64,000 bases of DNA from Mesorhizobium loti (GTDB taxonomy: Bacteria; Pseudomonadota; Alphaproteobacteria; Rhizobiales; Rhizobiaceae): assembly GCF_003148495.1 (NCBI RefSeq), contig NZ_QGGH01000005.1:353092-417091 (forward strand), given 5' to 3'. The notes below the pieces were generated by a model. It was given only the letters and a program-made list of their open reading frames with translations. It ran no database searches and was not told where the DNA came from. Numbering within the stretch: the stretch's first letter is position 1; each line of letters begins with the position of its first letter. Both the position numbers and the translations under genes were made by a program. Shown here piece by piece: positions 50,815 to 59,389 of the stretch.

Positions 50815-51489
50815 TCATCTCAAAAACACCCTCTCGAACGCCTGCTTGCCCGGCAGCGAGAAAATGACCGCGCGGCTGTCCTTCTCGCGGCGCGCCCATT
50901 TGTCGGCAAGGATCTTGTCGAGGATGGCAGCGCCCAGCGTGCCGGCGAGGTGCGAGCGGCGCACGCTCCAGTCGAGGCAGGCGCGGCACACCGGCCGCCG
51001 CGGCCTGGTGTAGACATCGATGCCGATAGCGGCGAAATGCGAAGCCGCCGATGGCCCGAGCCTGATCTGCTGTTCGTCGCGGACCAACACGTTTTTGGCG
51101 ACGAGACGATCGAGCATCGCCACCGCCTGCTCGCCGGCGAGATGATCGTAGCAGACGCGCGCCACGCGCATCGCTCCGTCGCGCGGGCCGGGCCGCACGC
51201 GCTTTGGGCCAACAGCTTCCGCGACACCGGTGATGGCTTCGATCATGCCCGCCACCTGCGGCCCGGCGAGGCCGTAATAGCGATGGCGGCCCTGGCTCGC
51301 CACGGTCAACAGCCCGCCTTCCATCAGTTTGCCCAGATGCGAGCTGGCGGTCGGCAGCGAGACGCCGGCCTCGTGCGCCAGTTCGCTCGCCGTCAGCGCC
51401 GTGCCGCCCATCAGGGCATTCAGCATGTTTGCCCGCGCCGGGTCACCGACCAGGCTGGCGATGCGGGCGATGTCAGGGCCTTCACGCAT
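50815..51489 (-). CDS. ArsR-family transcriptional regulator
   Basis: A 224-residue protein with an N-terminal winged helix: DPARANMLNALMGGTALTASELAHEAGVSLPTASSHLGKLMEGGLLTVASQGRHRYYGL. The remaining 125 residues (VCYDHLAGEQAVAMLDRLV, CRACLDWSVRRSHLAGTLGAAIL) are a C-terminal extension with paired Cys in VCRAC, seen in one ArsR subgroup. It is divergent from the DUF1127/NIPSNAP/ABM genes, its likely targets (inference). No inducer can be read from sequence. Confidence 0.88.
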   Translation of the reverse strand: MREGPDIARIASLVGDPARANMLNALMGGTALTASELAHEAGVSLPTASSHLGKLMEGGLLTVASQGRHRYYGLAGPQVAGMIEAITGVAEAVGPKRVRPGPRDGAMRVARVCYDHLAGEQAVAMLDRLVAKNVLVRDEQQIRLGPSAASHFAAIGIDVYTRPRRPVCRACLDWSVRRSHLAGTLGAAILDKILADKWARREKDSRAVIFSLPGKQAFERVFLR

Positions 51490-51557
51490 AGTTCGTTCCT
51501 CATCGAAGCATTCTTGTCAGATAACCACTATTCTCCGATCAGATCAAGGAGACGACG

Positions 51558-51773
51558 ATGACCGCACGAACCGCTTTCCCCTCGGCACCGCTCCCCAGCC
51601 GTCAATCGTTCCCGTTCGTCACATGGCTTCGCTCGCGGCTGCTGGCCCGCTGATATGACCGCCATTTGCAGCGTCTCGACCTCGCTGAGATCGACGATCA
51701 TCTGCTGCGCGACCTTGGCCTGACTCGGCAAGACGTGCGCCGCGAATGCGCGAAATCCTTCTGGCAGACATGA
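51558..51773 (+). pseudogene. DUF1127 gene interrupted by an in-frame TGA
   Basis: Starts MTARTAFPSAPLPSRQSF after AAGGAGACGACG, and runs in one frame to a stop at 51771-51773. At codon 32 (51651-51653), within WLRSRLLAR-stop-YDRHLQRLDLAEIDDHLL, a TGA breaks the sequence; the remaining RDLGLTRQDVRRECAKSFWQT is typical DUF1127. A single base change (for example TGG or CGA) would restore it. The downstream NIPSNAP gene keeps its own ribosome binding site. Confidence 0.8.
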
Positions 51774-51860
51774 CCGCCAAGGGAATTGCTTAGCAGACCA
51801 GGCGGCACGACGTTTCGACGCCGCTCGAACTATCGACGCAGGAAACCCAAGGAGACCACG

Positions 51861-52193
51861 ATGACCATCACCTGCTTCATTCGCTATGAGATCGACCCGT
51901 TCGGCAAGGCGGCCTTCGAGGAGTATGCCCGCAACTGGGGCCAGGCCATTCCACGCTGCGGCGCCGATTTGATCGGTTATTACGCGCCGCATGAGGGCTC
52001 GGCGACGACCGCCTACGCCGCCTACAACATCGACAGCCTGGCGGCCTATGAAGCGTATCGCGCCCGCCTTGCCGCCGATCCCGCCGGCAAGGCAAACTAC
52101 GAATTCGCCCGCCGCGAAAGATTCATCTTGAAGGAGGACCGCATGTTCCTGAAACACGTCTCGGGACCGCACGCGAAACTGGTGCTGCCGTGA
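51861..52193 (+). CDS. NIPSNAP-family protein
   Basis: A 110-residue alpha/beta-barrel-fold protein: TITCFIRYEIDPFGKAAFEEYARNWGQAIPRCGADLIGYYAPHEG, then YAAYNIDSLAAYEAYRARLAADP and the ending FLKHVSGPHAKLVLP. The family's function in bacteria is not established. CAAGGAGACCACG precedes the ATG. Its stop overlaps the GTG of the ABM gene (GTGA), so the pair is co-translated, and the group is divergent from the ArsR regulator. Confidence 0.88.
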   Translation: MTITCFIRYEIDPFGKAAFEEYARNWGQAIPRCGADLIGYYAPHEGSATTAYAAYNIDSLAAYEAYRARLAADPAGKANYEFARRERFILKEDRMFLKHVSGPHAKLVLP

Positions 52194-52534
52194 TTGCCGT
52201 GATCTTCGAGGTCGAGCCGGCGGCGGGCCGACGCGATGCGTATCTGGGCATCGCAGCCGACTTGCGTCCGCTGCTCGACGGCATCGATGGCTTTCTCTCC
52301 ATCGAGCGCTTCCAGAGCCTGGCCGATCCGAACCGTATCCTGTCCTTGTCGTTCTGGCGCGACGAGGAGGCGGTGAAGGCCTGGCGCAACACCGAAGAAC
52401 ATCGGCAGGCGCAGAAGGCCGGCCGTGGCGGTATCTTTGCCGGCTACCGTCTGCGGATTGCGCATGTGGTGAGGGATTATGGGCTGACCGAGAGGGACGA
52501 GGCGCCTGGGGATAGTCGGGCGGTGAATGGGTGA
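52190..52534 (+). CDS. Antibiotic biosynthesis monooxygenase (ABM) family protein
   Basis: A 114-residue ABM-fold protein: IAVIFEVEPAAGRRDAYLGIAADLRPLLDGIDGFLSIERFQS, then RILSLSFWRDEEAVKAWRNTEEHRQAQKAGR with the conserved W..EEA..W and H..A residues. Such proteins act on quinone-like or heme-like compounds, but many have no known reaction. GTG start within the preceding gene's stop. The fold is related to that of the neighbouring NIPSNAP protein. Confidence 0.88.
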   Translation: MIAVIFEVEPAAGRRDAYLGIAADLRPLLDGIDGFLSIERFQSLADPNRILSLSFWRDEEAVKAWRNTEEHRQAQKAGRGGIFAGYRLRIAHVVRDYGLTERDEAPGDSRAVNG

Positions 52535-52574
52535 ACGGGCAACCCGCGTGGCTGGGTGAGGGGGCGCTTTGCGC

Positions 52575-53558
52575 TTACGCATTCCCGATCAGCACGCCGG
52601 CCGCGAACACCAGGGCGCCGCCCAGCACCACCTGGAAGGCGGCGCGCAGGAAGGGCGTCTGCATGTAGCGGTTCTGGACGAAGGCAATCGCCCACAGTTC
52701 GAAGAACACCACCACCGCGGCGACGGCTGTCGCCGTCCAGAAATGCGGGATGAGATAGGGCAATGCGTGGCCAAGGCCGCCGGCCGACGTCATGACGCCG
52801 GTGGTGATACCGCGTTTTATCGGCGAACCACGGCCCGATAGCTTGCCGTCGTCGGAAGCCACTTCAGTGAAGCCCATGGAGATGCCGGCGCCGATCGAGG
52901 CAGCAAGCCCGACCAGAAAGGTCTGCCAGGTGTCATGCGTGGCAAACGCCGCGGCGAAGATCGGCGCCAGCGTCGACACAGAGCCGTCCATCAATCCGGC
53001 CAGTCCCGGCTGCACATAGGTGAGGATGAACTGACGCTGCTCGGCAGCGGCCTCTTCGTCCTTCACTTCGCCCGGTACGTGCTTTTGCTCCAGGCGCTGC
53101 GCCAGCGTTTCGTGCCCCTGCTCGGCCAGCGCCAGATCGTCGAGCAGCTTTCTGGTCGAGGCATCCGTGGTGCGCTTGGCCGCCTCGACGTAGAACAGAT
53201 AGGCCTGCCGCTCCATCGCCTCGGCCTGGCTGCGCACGTGCTCGATGCCGAGCGGTCTCACCAGCCAGTCGGGCTTGCGCTCGTAATACCCCTTCACATG
53301 CTCGCGCCGGATCAGCGGAATACGTTCGCCGAACCGACTGCGGAAGAGCTCGATCAGCGCATCGCGATGGCCATCCTCTTCCTCGGCCATCTCCTCGAAC
53401 ACTTTTGCCGATTGCGGGAAGGTGTCTGCGAGTCCGTCGGCATAGGCCCGGTAGATGCGTCCGTCATCCTCCTCGGACGAAATGGCCAGCGCCAGGATCT
53501 CCTGTTCGGTAAGCGATTCGAAGGGACGGCGGCCGAAGCCGAAAACACGGGAAAGCAT
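52575..53558 (-). CDS. mbfA: Membrane-bound ferritin MbfA (rubrerythrin-VIT1 fusion)
   Basis: A 327-residue fusion. Residues about 15-160 are a ferritin-like diiron domain (AISSEEDDGRIYRAYADGL, EEMAEEEDGHRDALIELF, EAMERQAYLFYVEAAKRT, ALAEQGHETL). About 175-325 are a VIT1/CCC1-type membrane transporter (PGLAGLMDGSVSTLAPIFAAAF, AASIGAGISMGFTEVASDDG). In rhizobia it exports iron (and manganese) to protect from iron/peroxide stress and is Irr regulated. A perfect Irr-type box lies 17 bp before the ATG. Confidence 0.93.
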   Translation of the reverse strand: MLSRVFGFGRRPFESLTEQEILALAISSEEDDGRIYRAYADGLADTFPQSAKVFEEMAEEEDGHRDALIELFRSRFGERIPLIRREHVKGYYERKPDWLVRPLGIEHVRSQAEAMERQAYLFYVEAAKRTTDASTRKLLDDLALAEQGHETLAQRLEQKHVPGEVKDEEAAAEQRQFILTYVQPGLAGLMDGSVSTLAPIFAAAFATHDTWQTFLVGLAASIGAGISMGFTEVASDDGKLSGRGSPIKRGITTGVMTSAGGLGHALPYLIPHFWTATAVAAVVVFFELWAIAFVQNRYMQTPFLRAAFQVVLGGALVFAAGVLIGNA

Positions 53559-53574
53559 GAGGAATTCACCCTAG

Positions 53575-53591
53575 TTTAGAATAATTCTAAA
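53575..53591. promoter_or_regulatory. Irr box (iron control element) at the mbfA promoter
   Basis: TTTAGAATAATTCTAAA is a perfect palindrome with 8-bp arms around a central A. It matches the Irr/ICE pattern TTTAGAA-N3-TTCTAAA of rhizobia and lies 17 bp upstream of the mbfA start. Irr, stable in low iron, is expected to repress mbfA from here. Confidence 0.9.
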
Positions 53592-53734
53592 GTAGGGTTT
53601 TGAACGCCTTTGGTCAATTGCGCGCTTGGGTCGCGGTCAAGAATTGTTGAAGCCCCGCGCCCGCGGCGACCCTTCATTATCAGTGAATGTTCACCTATAT
53701 AACCGAACTCAAGCCAAGAACAAGGAGCCATGAG

Positions 53735-54058
53735 ATGACGGCAAAACAGCCTCCGCACCCCTATGATCCAAAGCCCGTTCTCGACCTCATCGCCAGCATC
53801 GAGGCCGACCTGCAGCGCCTGAAAGGCCTGGTCGAACAACAGGTCGAAAAATTCGATCCGGCCAATCCGCACAACAAGGCGCCGGACGGCAAACTGACCG
53901 AGGAAGGCGTCGAGTGCTGTTACCGCATGTTCGACGAGGGCAAGTCGCGCTATTCGGTTGCCCAGCAGATGAAGATCTCCTTTGCCGCCGCCAGCCACCG
54001 GTTCAACAACTGGCGCAAGCTGGGTGGGACCAAGAGGCAGAGGACGCTGCTTGGCTAA
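53735..54058 (+). CDS. Hypothetical protein with helix-turn-helix-like C-terminus
   Basis: A 107-residue protein. The N-terminal half (PKPVLDLIASIEADLQRLKGLVEQQVEKFD) looks like a coiled coil. The C-terminal half (LTEEGVECCYRMFDEGKSRYSVAQQMKISFAAASHRFNNWRKLGG) resembles a helix-turn-helix, with SVAQQMKISFAAASHRFNNW as the recognition unit. AAGGAGCCATGAG precedes the ATG at 53735. No named family is recognised. It is divergent from mbfA and alone, with a repeat-filled gap after it. Confidence 0.7.
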   Translation: MTAKQPPHPYDPKPVLDLIASIEADLQRLKGLVEQQVEKFDPANPHNKAPDGKLTEEGVECCYRMFDEGKSRYSVAQQMKISFAAASHRFNNWRKLGGTKRQRTLLG

Positions 54059-54100
54059 AATTGGGTGGCCAATTTGCTGATTTCGGCGCCGCCCCCTGCC

Positions 54101-54247
54101 GGGCATTTCTCCCCGTAGACGGGGAGAAAGAAGCTGGCCGTGATGCCGCGCCCTTCTTGCGACGCTGGCGATTGGCGAAACCGCTGGCGACAGCTCCCCT
54201 CTCCCCGTCACTATACGGGAGAGGATGCCGGCAGGCAGGTGAGGGGC
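54101..54247. repeat. Composite palindromic intergenic repeat (copy 3)
   Basis: It begins CTGCCGGGCATTTCTCCCCG with hairpin TTTCTCCCCGTAGACGGGGA, and ends with GATGCCGGCAGGCAGGTGAG after a CTCCCCTCTCCCCGTCACTA hairpin-like half. The outer segments carry inverted GCCGG. It occupies most of the 306-bp gap between 54059 and 54364; the rest (54250-54364) likely holds the promoter of the dehydratase gene. Confidence 0.7.
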
Positions 54248-54364
54248 GGCGCAAACGCCGATCATGACTCGCCAAACTTTGTAACGGTCACATTTTTCCC
54301 ATGGTGCGCCACCTCCCTTTGCGGGCATCATGAAGGGCAACATGTTTCCACAGGATAATCCACT

Positions 54365-55342
54365 ATGACCACCCCTCCCGGCATCGCCGACATCCACGCC
54401 GCCGCAGCCCGGCTTGCCGGCCTGATCGTCGAAACCCCCTTGATCGAATCGCAGGAGCTGAACAAGCGCTTCGGCGGCCGGATCTTGTTCAAGCCGGAGA
54501 CGCTGCAGCGTACCGGCTCGTTCAAGTTCCGTGGCGCCTACAACAAGCTGTCGTCGCTCCGTGAGGAAGAACGCAGCCGAGGCGTCGTTGCCTTCTCGTC
54601 GGGCAATCATGCGCAGGGCGTCGCCGCTTCGGCCGCGATGTTCGGCGTCAAGGCGGTCATCGCCATGCCGGCCGACGCGCCGGCGATGAAGATCGCCAAT
54701 GTCCGCAAGATGGGCGCGGAGGTGGTGCCGTTCGACCGTTTTCGCGACGACCGCATGACCGTGGTGCGCCCTTATATCGAAAGGGGCATGGTGCTGGTGC
54801 CGCCCTTCGACGACCCGGCCATCATCGCTGGACAGGGCACTATCGGCCTCGAATTGATGCGCCAGGCAAAAGCGCTTGGCGTCAGCCTCGACGCGGTCGT
54901 CATTCCCTGTGGCGGCGGCGGCCTGACCAGCGGCATCTCAGTTGCGGTCAAAGACGCCTCGCCCGACACCGCGGTCTGGGCAGTGGAGCCCGAGCATTTC
55001 GACGACACCCGCCGTTCGCTCATCGAAGGCGCAAGGGTGTCGAACGAGCTCGGCCACGCTTCGATCTGCGACGCGATCCTGACCGCCGAGCCCGGCCTGA
55101 TCACCTTCGAGATCAACCGCAGGAACCTTGCCGGTGGCATCGCGGTCTCAGACAAGGCAACCGCGCAGGCGATGCGCGACGCCATGGCCTATCTCAAACT
55201 CGTGGTCGAGCCCGGCGGCTGCGTGGCGCTGGCGGCACTGTCATCGGGTGAGATCGAGCTATCCGGCAAATGCGTTGCCGTGGTGCTCTCCGGCGGCAAT
55301 GTCGATTTCGGCACCTATGCCGAGATCATGGCGGCTGCTTAA
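54365..55342 (+). CDS. Threonine/serine dehydratase family PLP enzyme
   Basis: A 325-residue fold-type II PLP enzyme: PETLQRTGSFKFRGAYNKLSSL carries the PLP Lys in SFKFRGA. AFSSGNHAQGVAASAAMFG is the Asn/Gly loop, and VVIPCGGGGLTSGISVAVK the phosphate-binding Gly-rich stretch. There is no C-terminal ACT-like domain, so it is the short, catabolic type; related enzymes act on threonine, serine or hydroxyaspartate. An NTF2-like gene begins 42 bp downstream. Confidence 0.92.
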   Translation: MTTPPGIADIHAAAARLAGLIVETPLIESQELNKRFGGRILFKPETLQRTGSFKFRGAYNKLSSLREEERSRGVVAFSSGNHAQGVAASAAMFGVKAVIAMPADAPAMKIANVRKMGAEVVPFDRFRDDRMTVVRPYIERGMVLVPPFDDPAIIAGQGTIGLELMRQAKALGVSLDAVVIPCGGGGLTSGISVAVKDASPDTAVWAVEPEHFDDTRRSLIEGARVSNELGHASICDAILTAEPGLITFEINRRNLAGGIAVSDKATAQAMRDAMAYLKLVVEPGGCVALAALSSGEIELSGKCVAVVLSGGNVDFGTYAEIMAAA

Positions 55343-55383
55343 GCGACAACCGGGCCGAGCCACAACGTCCGAGGAGATCCGGC

Positions 55384-55764
55384 ATGGAAGACCTGGAGAC
55401 AAGAGCGGCTCTGGATCGCCACTGGGCCGCCTCCGATGTCAGCGACTTCGAGGCGGAGCACCAAATCTACCGGGAGGACGCGGTGCTCGACTATCCACAG
55501 TCGGGTGAGCGCATAAGCGGGCGACGAAACATCCAGTCGTCGCGCGCCGCACAGCCGAACCGCAAGCGCTTCACGGTGCGGCGGATCGTCGGCGCTGGCA
55601 ATATCTGGGTCACTGAATTTGTCCTCGCCTATGACGGGCGGCCGTCCTACACCGTGAGCATCATGGAGTTCGTCGATGGCAAGGTGGCCCGCGAGACCCA
55701 GTATTTCGCCGATCCGTTCGAGCCGGGACCTTCGCGCGCGCAATGGGTCGAGCCGATGCCGTGA
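55384..55764 (+). CDS. NTF2/SnoaL-like fold protein
   Basis: A 126-residue protein with the cone-shaped NTF2-like pattern: HWAASDVSDFEAEHQIYREDAVLDYPQSGERISGRRNIQSSR in the first half and RRIVGAGNIWVTEFVLAYDGRPSYTVSIMEFVDGKVARETQYFADPFEPG in the second. Such proteins are ketosteroid-isomerase-like or simply bind small molecules; function unknown. GAGGAGATCCGGC precedes the ATG. Probably co-transcribed with the dehydratase. Confidence 0.85.
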   Translation: MEDLETRAALDRHWAASDVSDFEAEHQIYREDAVLDYPQSGERISGRRNIQSSRAAQPNRKRFTVRRIVGAGNIWVTEFVLAYDGRPSYTVSIMEFVDGKVARETQYFADPFEPGPSRAQWVEPMP

Positions 55765-55782
55765 AATCTGGCCGCGCTGAGC

Positions 55783-56382
55783 ATGACCATCCGCCGCCCG
55801 CTCGTGCGCTCGGAACTGCCTGATGATACGGCATCCCTTGCCCGCACCCTCATTGGCAAGCTCGTGGTGCGCGAGCTGCCCGAAGGCATCGCCAGCGGCC
55901 GCATCGTCGAGACCGAGGCCTATGTGGCTGGCGACGCCGCCGGGCACGGTTACCGGGGGATGACCTCGCGCAACCGTTCGCTGTTTCTCGGGCCTGGCCA
56001 CGCCTATGTCTATCTCGCCTACGGCATCTCCTACATGCTCAACGTCTCGAGCGAGATGCCGGGGATCGGAACTGGTGTGCTGATCAGGGCGCTCGAGCCG
56101 CTCGAAGGCATCGCCATCATGCGGCTCAATCGCGGCATCGAGCGTTTGCGCGACCTGGCGCGAGGACCGGGAAAGCTCGCCCAGGCGTTGCGGATCGACC
56201 GTTCGCTCGACGGGATCGATCTTTGCCGCGAAGGCCCGCTATGGCTGGCAATTGATGATCATCAGGCCGATGACATCGGGCAGGGCATCCGGATCGGCAT
56301 TACGAAGGACGCGGATCGCCCGCTACGCTTCTATGTCCGAGGAAGTCCGTTCGTTAGCGGTACGAGATCACTCAACCCGTAA
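55783..56382 (+). CDS. 3-methyladenine DNA glycosylase (AAG/MPG family)
   Basis: A 199-residue glycosylase of the eukaryote-like MPG type that excises alkylated purines. LARTLIGKLVVRELPEGIASGRIVETEAYVAGDAAGHGYRGMTSRNRSLFLGPGHAYVYLAYGISYMLNV contains the catalytic Glu (in ETEAY) and the intercalating Tyr region. GVLIRALEPLEG and LARGPGKLAQAL follow in the usual order. Length is typical. It ends 3 bp before the convergent ABC permease stop. Confidence 0.95.
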   Translation: MTIRRPLVRSELPDDTASLARTLIGKLVVRELPEGIASGRIVETEAYVAGDAAGHGYRGMTSRNRSLFLGPGHAYVYLAYGISYMLNVSSEMPGIGTGVLIRALEPLEGIAIMRLNRGIERLRDLARGPGKLAQALRIDRSLDGIDLCREGPLWLAIDDHQADDIGQGIRIGITKDADRPLRFYVRGSPFVSGTRSLNP

Positions 56383-56385
56383 GAG

Positions 56386-57522
56386 CTAATCGAGCGTCCG
56401 CCTGAACCGCACCAATGCGACACCGGCAAACAACGCCACGAACACCACCAGCCAGCCGATCTCGCCGGCCACCGCCGGCAGTTCGGCGCCCTTCAGCATC
56501 ACCGCGCGGGTGATGCGCAGGAAATGCGTCAGCGGAAAGATCTCGCCGAAGGTCTGCGCCCAGTCCGGCATGCCCCGATAGGGGAACATGAAACCCGACA
56601 GCATGATCGACGGCAGGAAGAAGAAGAAGGTGAGCTGGAGGGCCTGCATCTGCGTGCGGGCGACGGTCGAAATCGAATAGCCGAGCAGCACCAGCGCCAG
56701 CACGAAGATCAGCACGGCGGTCAACAGCAGCGACATCGATCCGGTGAAGGGTATGGCGAACAGAAGCTTGGCCGCCGCCAGCACCACCACCACCTGCACG
56801 CCGCCGACCGCCAGATAGGGCAGCACCTTGCCGAGCATGATCTCGAGCGGGCTGGACGGCATCGCCAGCAGGTTCTCCATCGTGCCGCGCTCGGTCTCGC
56901 GCGTCAGAGCGATCGAAGTCATCATCACCATGGTCATCTGCAGGATGACGCCGAGCAGGCCGGGCACGATGTTGTATTGCGAAATGCCTTCGGGATTGTA
57001 GCGCCGGTGTACGACGACATCGAGCTGACCCTTGGCGGCCTCGGCGGCGGCTTCCTGCGTGCCTTGCGCCCTCAGCAGCGCCTGGCTAGCGACGGTGCCG
57101 AGCGTCGAGATGGCGCCGCTGGCCACTGCCGGGTCGGTGGCGTCGGCCTCGATCAGGATCTGCGGGTTGTTGCCGCTCTCCACCCTCTTGGCGAAATCGG
57201 CGGGGATGGTGACGACGAAGGCGACGTCGCCGCGCGATATCAGGAACTCCGCATCGGCAGCACTTTGCGCGACATGGTCGAAACGATAGTAGCCGGTGGT
57301 CTGCAGCGCCGCGACAATGGCACGCGTGTAGGGATCGTTGCTCGTCGCCACGAGTGCTGCAGGCAGGCTTTTCGGGTCGTTGTTGATGGCGTAGCCGAAA
57401 AGCACCAACTGTATCAGCGGCACGCCCAGCATCATGGCGAAGGTGATGCGGTCGCGCCGCATCTGGATGAATTCCTTGATCAGCAGCGCGCCAAGCCGGG
57501 CGAAGGAAAAGACATCGTTCAT
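56386..57522 (-). CDS. ABC-2 type exporter permease
   Basis: A 378-residue membrane protein: a first helix at about 20-40 (FAMMLGVPLIQLVLFGYAIN), a large periplasmic loop to about 175, and five C-terminal helices (MTMVMMTSIALTRETERGTMENLLAMP, VQVVVVLAAAKLLFAIPF, LLLTAVLIFVLALVLLGYSIST). The ETERGTMENLLAMP segment is the coupling-helix signature of ABC-2 permeases. It pairs with the ATPase and HlyD genes upstream, overlapping the ATPase stop by 4 nt. Substrate unknown. Confidence 0.92.
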   Translation of the reverse strand: MNDVFSFARLGALLIKEFIQMRRDRITFAMMLGVPLIQLVLFGYAINNDPKSLPAALVATSNDPYTRAIVAALQTTGYYRFDHVAQSAADAEFLISRGDVAFVVTIPADFAKRVESGNNPQILIEADATDPAVASGAISTLGTVASQALLRAQGTQEAAAEAAKGQLDVVVHRRYNPEGISQYNIVPGLLGVILQMTMVMMTSIALTRETERGTMENLLAMPSSPLEIMLGKVLPYLAVGGVQVVVVLAAAKLLFAIPFTGSMSLLLTAVLIFVLALVLLGYSISTVARTQMQALQLTFFFFLPSIMLSGFMFPYRGMPDWAQTFGEIFPLTHFLRITRAVMLKGAELPAVAGEIGWLVVFVALFAGVALVRFRRTLD

Positions 57523-58439
57523 GCCATGTTGTCCTTCGAGCCGGACATGAACTGGATGAAAACATCTTCCAGGCTGGTTTCGCCGGGCGATACTTTCACG
57601 CCCTTGTGCACTCTTTCGACATCCGCGAGTGCGGCTTCGAGCTTCTTCTTGTCGGAGCCGACGACATGCAGCGTCGCGCCGAACGGCGCCACCTGGTCCA
57701 CGCCGGGGCGCCCTTGAAGCGCTTCGGCCACCTGGTCAAGGCGCGGGCCTTGCAGGACGAAGGTGGTCAGCCCGGCATTTTTCACCACCTCGGCGACGGT
57801 GCCGGTGGCCAGCATCTTGCCGTAGGAGATGTAGCTGATGCGGTGGCAGCGCTCGGCCTCGTCCATGTAGTGGGTGGAGACCAGCACGGTCAGCCCGCCG
57901 CTGGCGAGGCGATGGATCTCGTCCCAGAATTCACGCCGCGCCTTCGGATCGACACCGGCCGTCGGCTCGTCGAGCAGCAGCAATTTCGGCTTGTGCATGA
58001 TGCAGGCGGCGAGCGCCAGCCGCTGCTTCCAGCCGCCCGACAAGGTGCCGGCCAGCTGGTTGCGGCGTGTGGTCAGGCCAAGGTCTTCAAGCGTCCCGGC
58101 GACATATTCTTCAACCGGCTTCAGCCGGTAGAGCCGCGCCACGAATTCGAGATTCTCGCCGATCGTCAGATCCTCGTAGAACGAGAATTTCTGCGTCATG
58201 TAGCCGACTTCGCGCTTGATGCGCAGGCTGTCGGTGCGGATGTTGAAGCCGAGCACCGTGCCTTCGCCTTCGTCCGGCGTCAGCAGACCGCACATGATGC
58301 GGATGGTGGTGGTCTTGCCCGAACCGTTGGGTCCGAGAAAGCCGACGATCTCGCCTTCGGCGACCGACATCGTCACATGGTCGACGACGGTCTTGTTGCC
58401 AAAACGCTTGACCAGGCCATGGACGTCGATGGCGTTCAT
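57519..58439 (-). CDS. ABC transporter ATP-binding protein
   Basis: A 306-residue ATPase: Walker A GPNGSGKTTT, signature LSGGWKQRLALA, Walker B LLLLDEPTAGVDPKARREFWDE, and switch His in STHYMDEAERC. The C-terminal 80 residues form an accessory domain typical of ABC-2 exporters. The start at 58439 overlaps the HlyD stop (ATGA). A longer frame upstream overlaps HlyD coding and is not used. Functions with the permease at 56386. Confidence 0.95.
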   Translation of the reverse strand: MNAIDVHGLVKRFGNKTVVDHVTMSVAEGEIVGFLGPNGSGKTTTIRIMCGLLTPDEGEGTVLGFNIRTDSLRIKREVGYMTQKFSFYEDLTIGENLEFVARLYRLKPVEEYVAGTLEDLGLTTRRNQLAGTLSGGWKQRLALAACIMHKPKLLLLDEPTAGVDPKARREFWDEIHRLASGGLTVLVSTHYMDEAERCHRISYISYGKMLATGTVAEVVKNAGLTTFVLQGPRLDQVAEALQGRPGVDQVAPFGATLHVVGSDKKKLEAALADVERVHKGVKVSPGETSLEDVFIQFMSGSKDNMA

Positions 58440-59389
58440 TTTGCGCTGTCCGCCAGATCGACATCGACGATCTGGCCCGGCTGCAGCGGGCCGGCATCGC
58501 CCTCCGGCCGTGCCTCGACCAGATAGACCAGCTTCTGCCGGTTCTCGAGGGAATAGATCACCGGCGGGGTGAACTCGGGATCGGGCGAAACGTAGCTGAC
58601 CCGCGCCTTCACGCCCTCGCCGCAGCCGTCGCAATGGACGCCGAGCAAGGTGCCAACCTTGACCGAGGAGAAGGCGCTCTCCGGAATGTAGACGCTGAGC
58701 TTCACCGCGCCGTCGGGCAGGATCGAAATGACAGGCGCGGTCGGGCCGGCGGTGTCGCCCGGATTACGGATGACATCGTTGACGCGGCCGGGCGAAGGGG
58801 CTCCCAGCACCCGCTTCGACAGCCGCCACTGCGCCTGTTCCAGTGTCGCCTGCGCCTGTTTGACCTGGTTGTCGGCCGCCTTGATCGTCTCCGGCCGCGC
58901 CGGCAGGCCACCGACGGCGAGATTGGCGGTGGCCTGGCCGACCTGCGCATTGGCCGTCTCCAGCGTTGCGGAGGCGGTGTCGAAATCGGCCTGCGTGCCG
59001 GCGCCGCGTTTGAACAGATCGGCGGCGCGGTCGAATTTGCGCTTGGCGTCGGCGGCCTGGGCGCTGGCCATGTCGACCTCAGCCTTCAACACCGCGATCT
59101 CTTCCGGCCGCTTGCCGATCTGCAGATCGGCCAATTGCGCCTGCGCCTGGGCAAGGCCGGCCTCGGCCTGCGCCACTGCGATCTTCGCGTCGGCACTTTC
59201 CAGCGTCACCACGGTCGTGCCGGGCACCACTCGGTCGCCGCGTTTGACCGTGACGGTCTCGACCTGCGCCACCTCGATCGGCGCCAGCAGCACGTAATCG
59301 CCTTCGACATAGCCGACGGCCAGCGGGGCAGCCGGGGCACAGGCGCCGAAAAGCTGCGCGGCGAGCGGCAGCGAACACAGAAAGCTCAT
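58436..59389 (-). CDS. HlyD/membrane-fusion-type periplasmic adaptor
   Basis: A 317-residue adaptor with an N-terminal membrane anchor/signal (SFLCSLPLAAQLFGACAPAAPLAVGYVEGDYVLLAPIEV). It has a lipoyl half motif (VKRGDRVVPGTTVVTLES), a long alpha-hairpin (AQAEAGLAQAQAQLADLQIG to ANAQVGQATANLAV), and a beta-barrel region (LGAPSPGRVNDVIRNPGDTAG). A Cys at position 17 of the mature-like start could mark a lipoprotein. It is second in the tetR-hlyD-ATPase-permease operon. Confidence 0.92.
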   Translation of the reverse strand: MSFLCSLPLAAQLFGACAPAAPLAVGYVEGDYVLLAPIEVAQVETVTVKRGDRVVPGTTVVTLESADAKIAVAQAEAGLAQAQAQLADLQIGKRPEEIAVLKAEVDMASAQAADAKRKFDRAADLFKRGAGTQADFDTASATLETANAQVGQATANLAVGGLPARPETIKAADNQVKQAQATLEQAQWRLSKRVLGAPSPGRVNDVIRNPGDTAGPTAPVISILPDGAVKLSVYIPESAFSSVKVGTLLGVHCDGCGEGVKARVSYVSPDPEFTPPVIYSLENRQKLVYLVEARPEGDAGPLQPGQIVDVDLADSAK

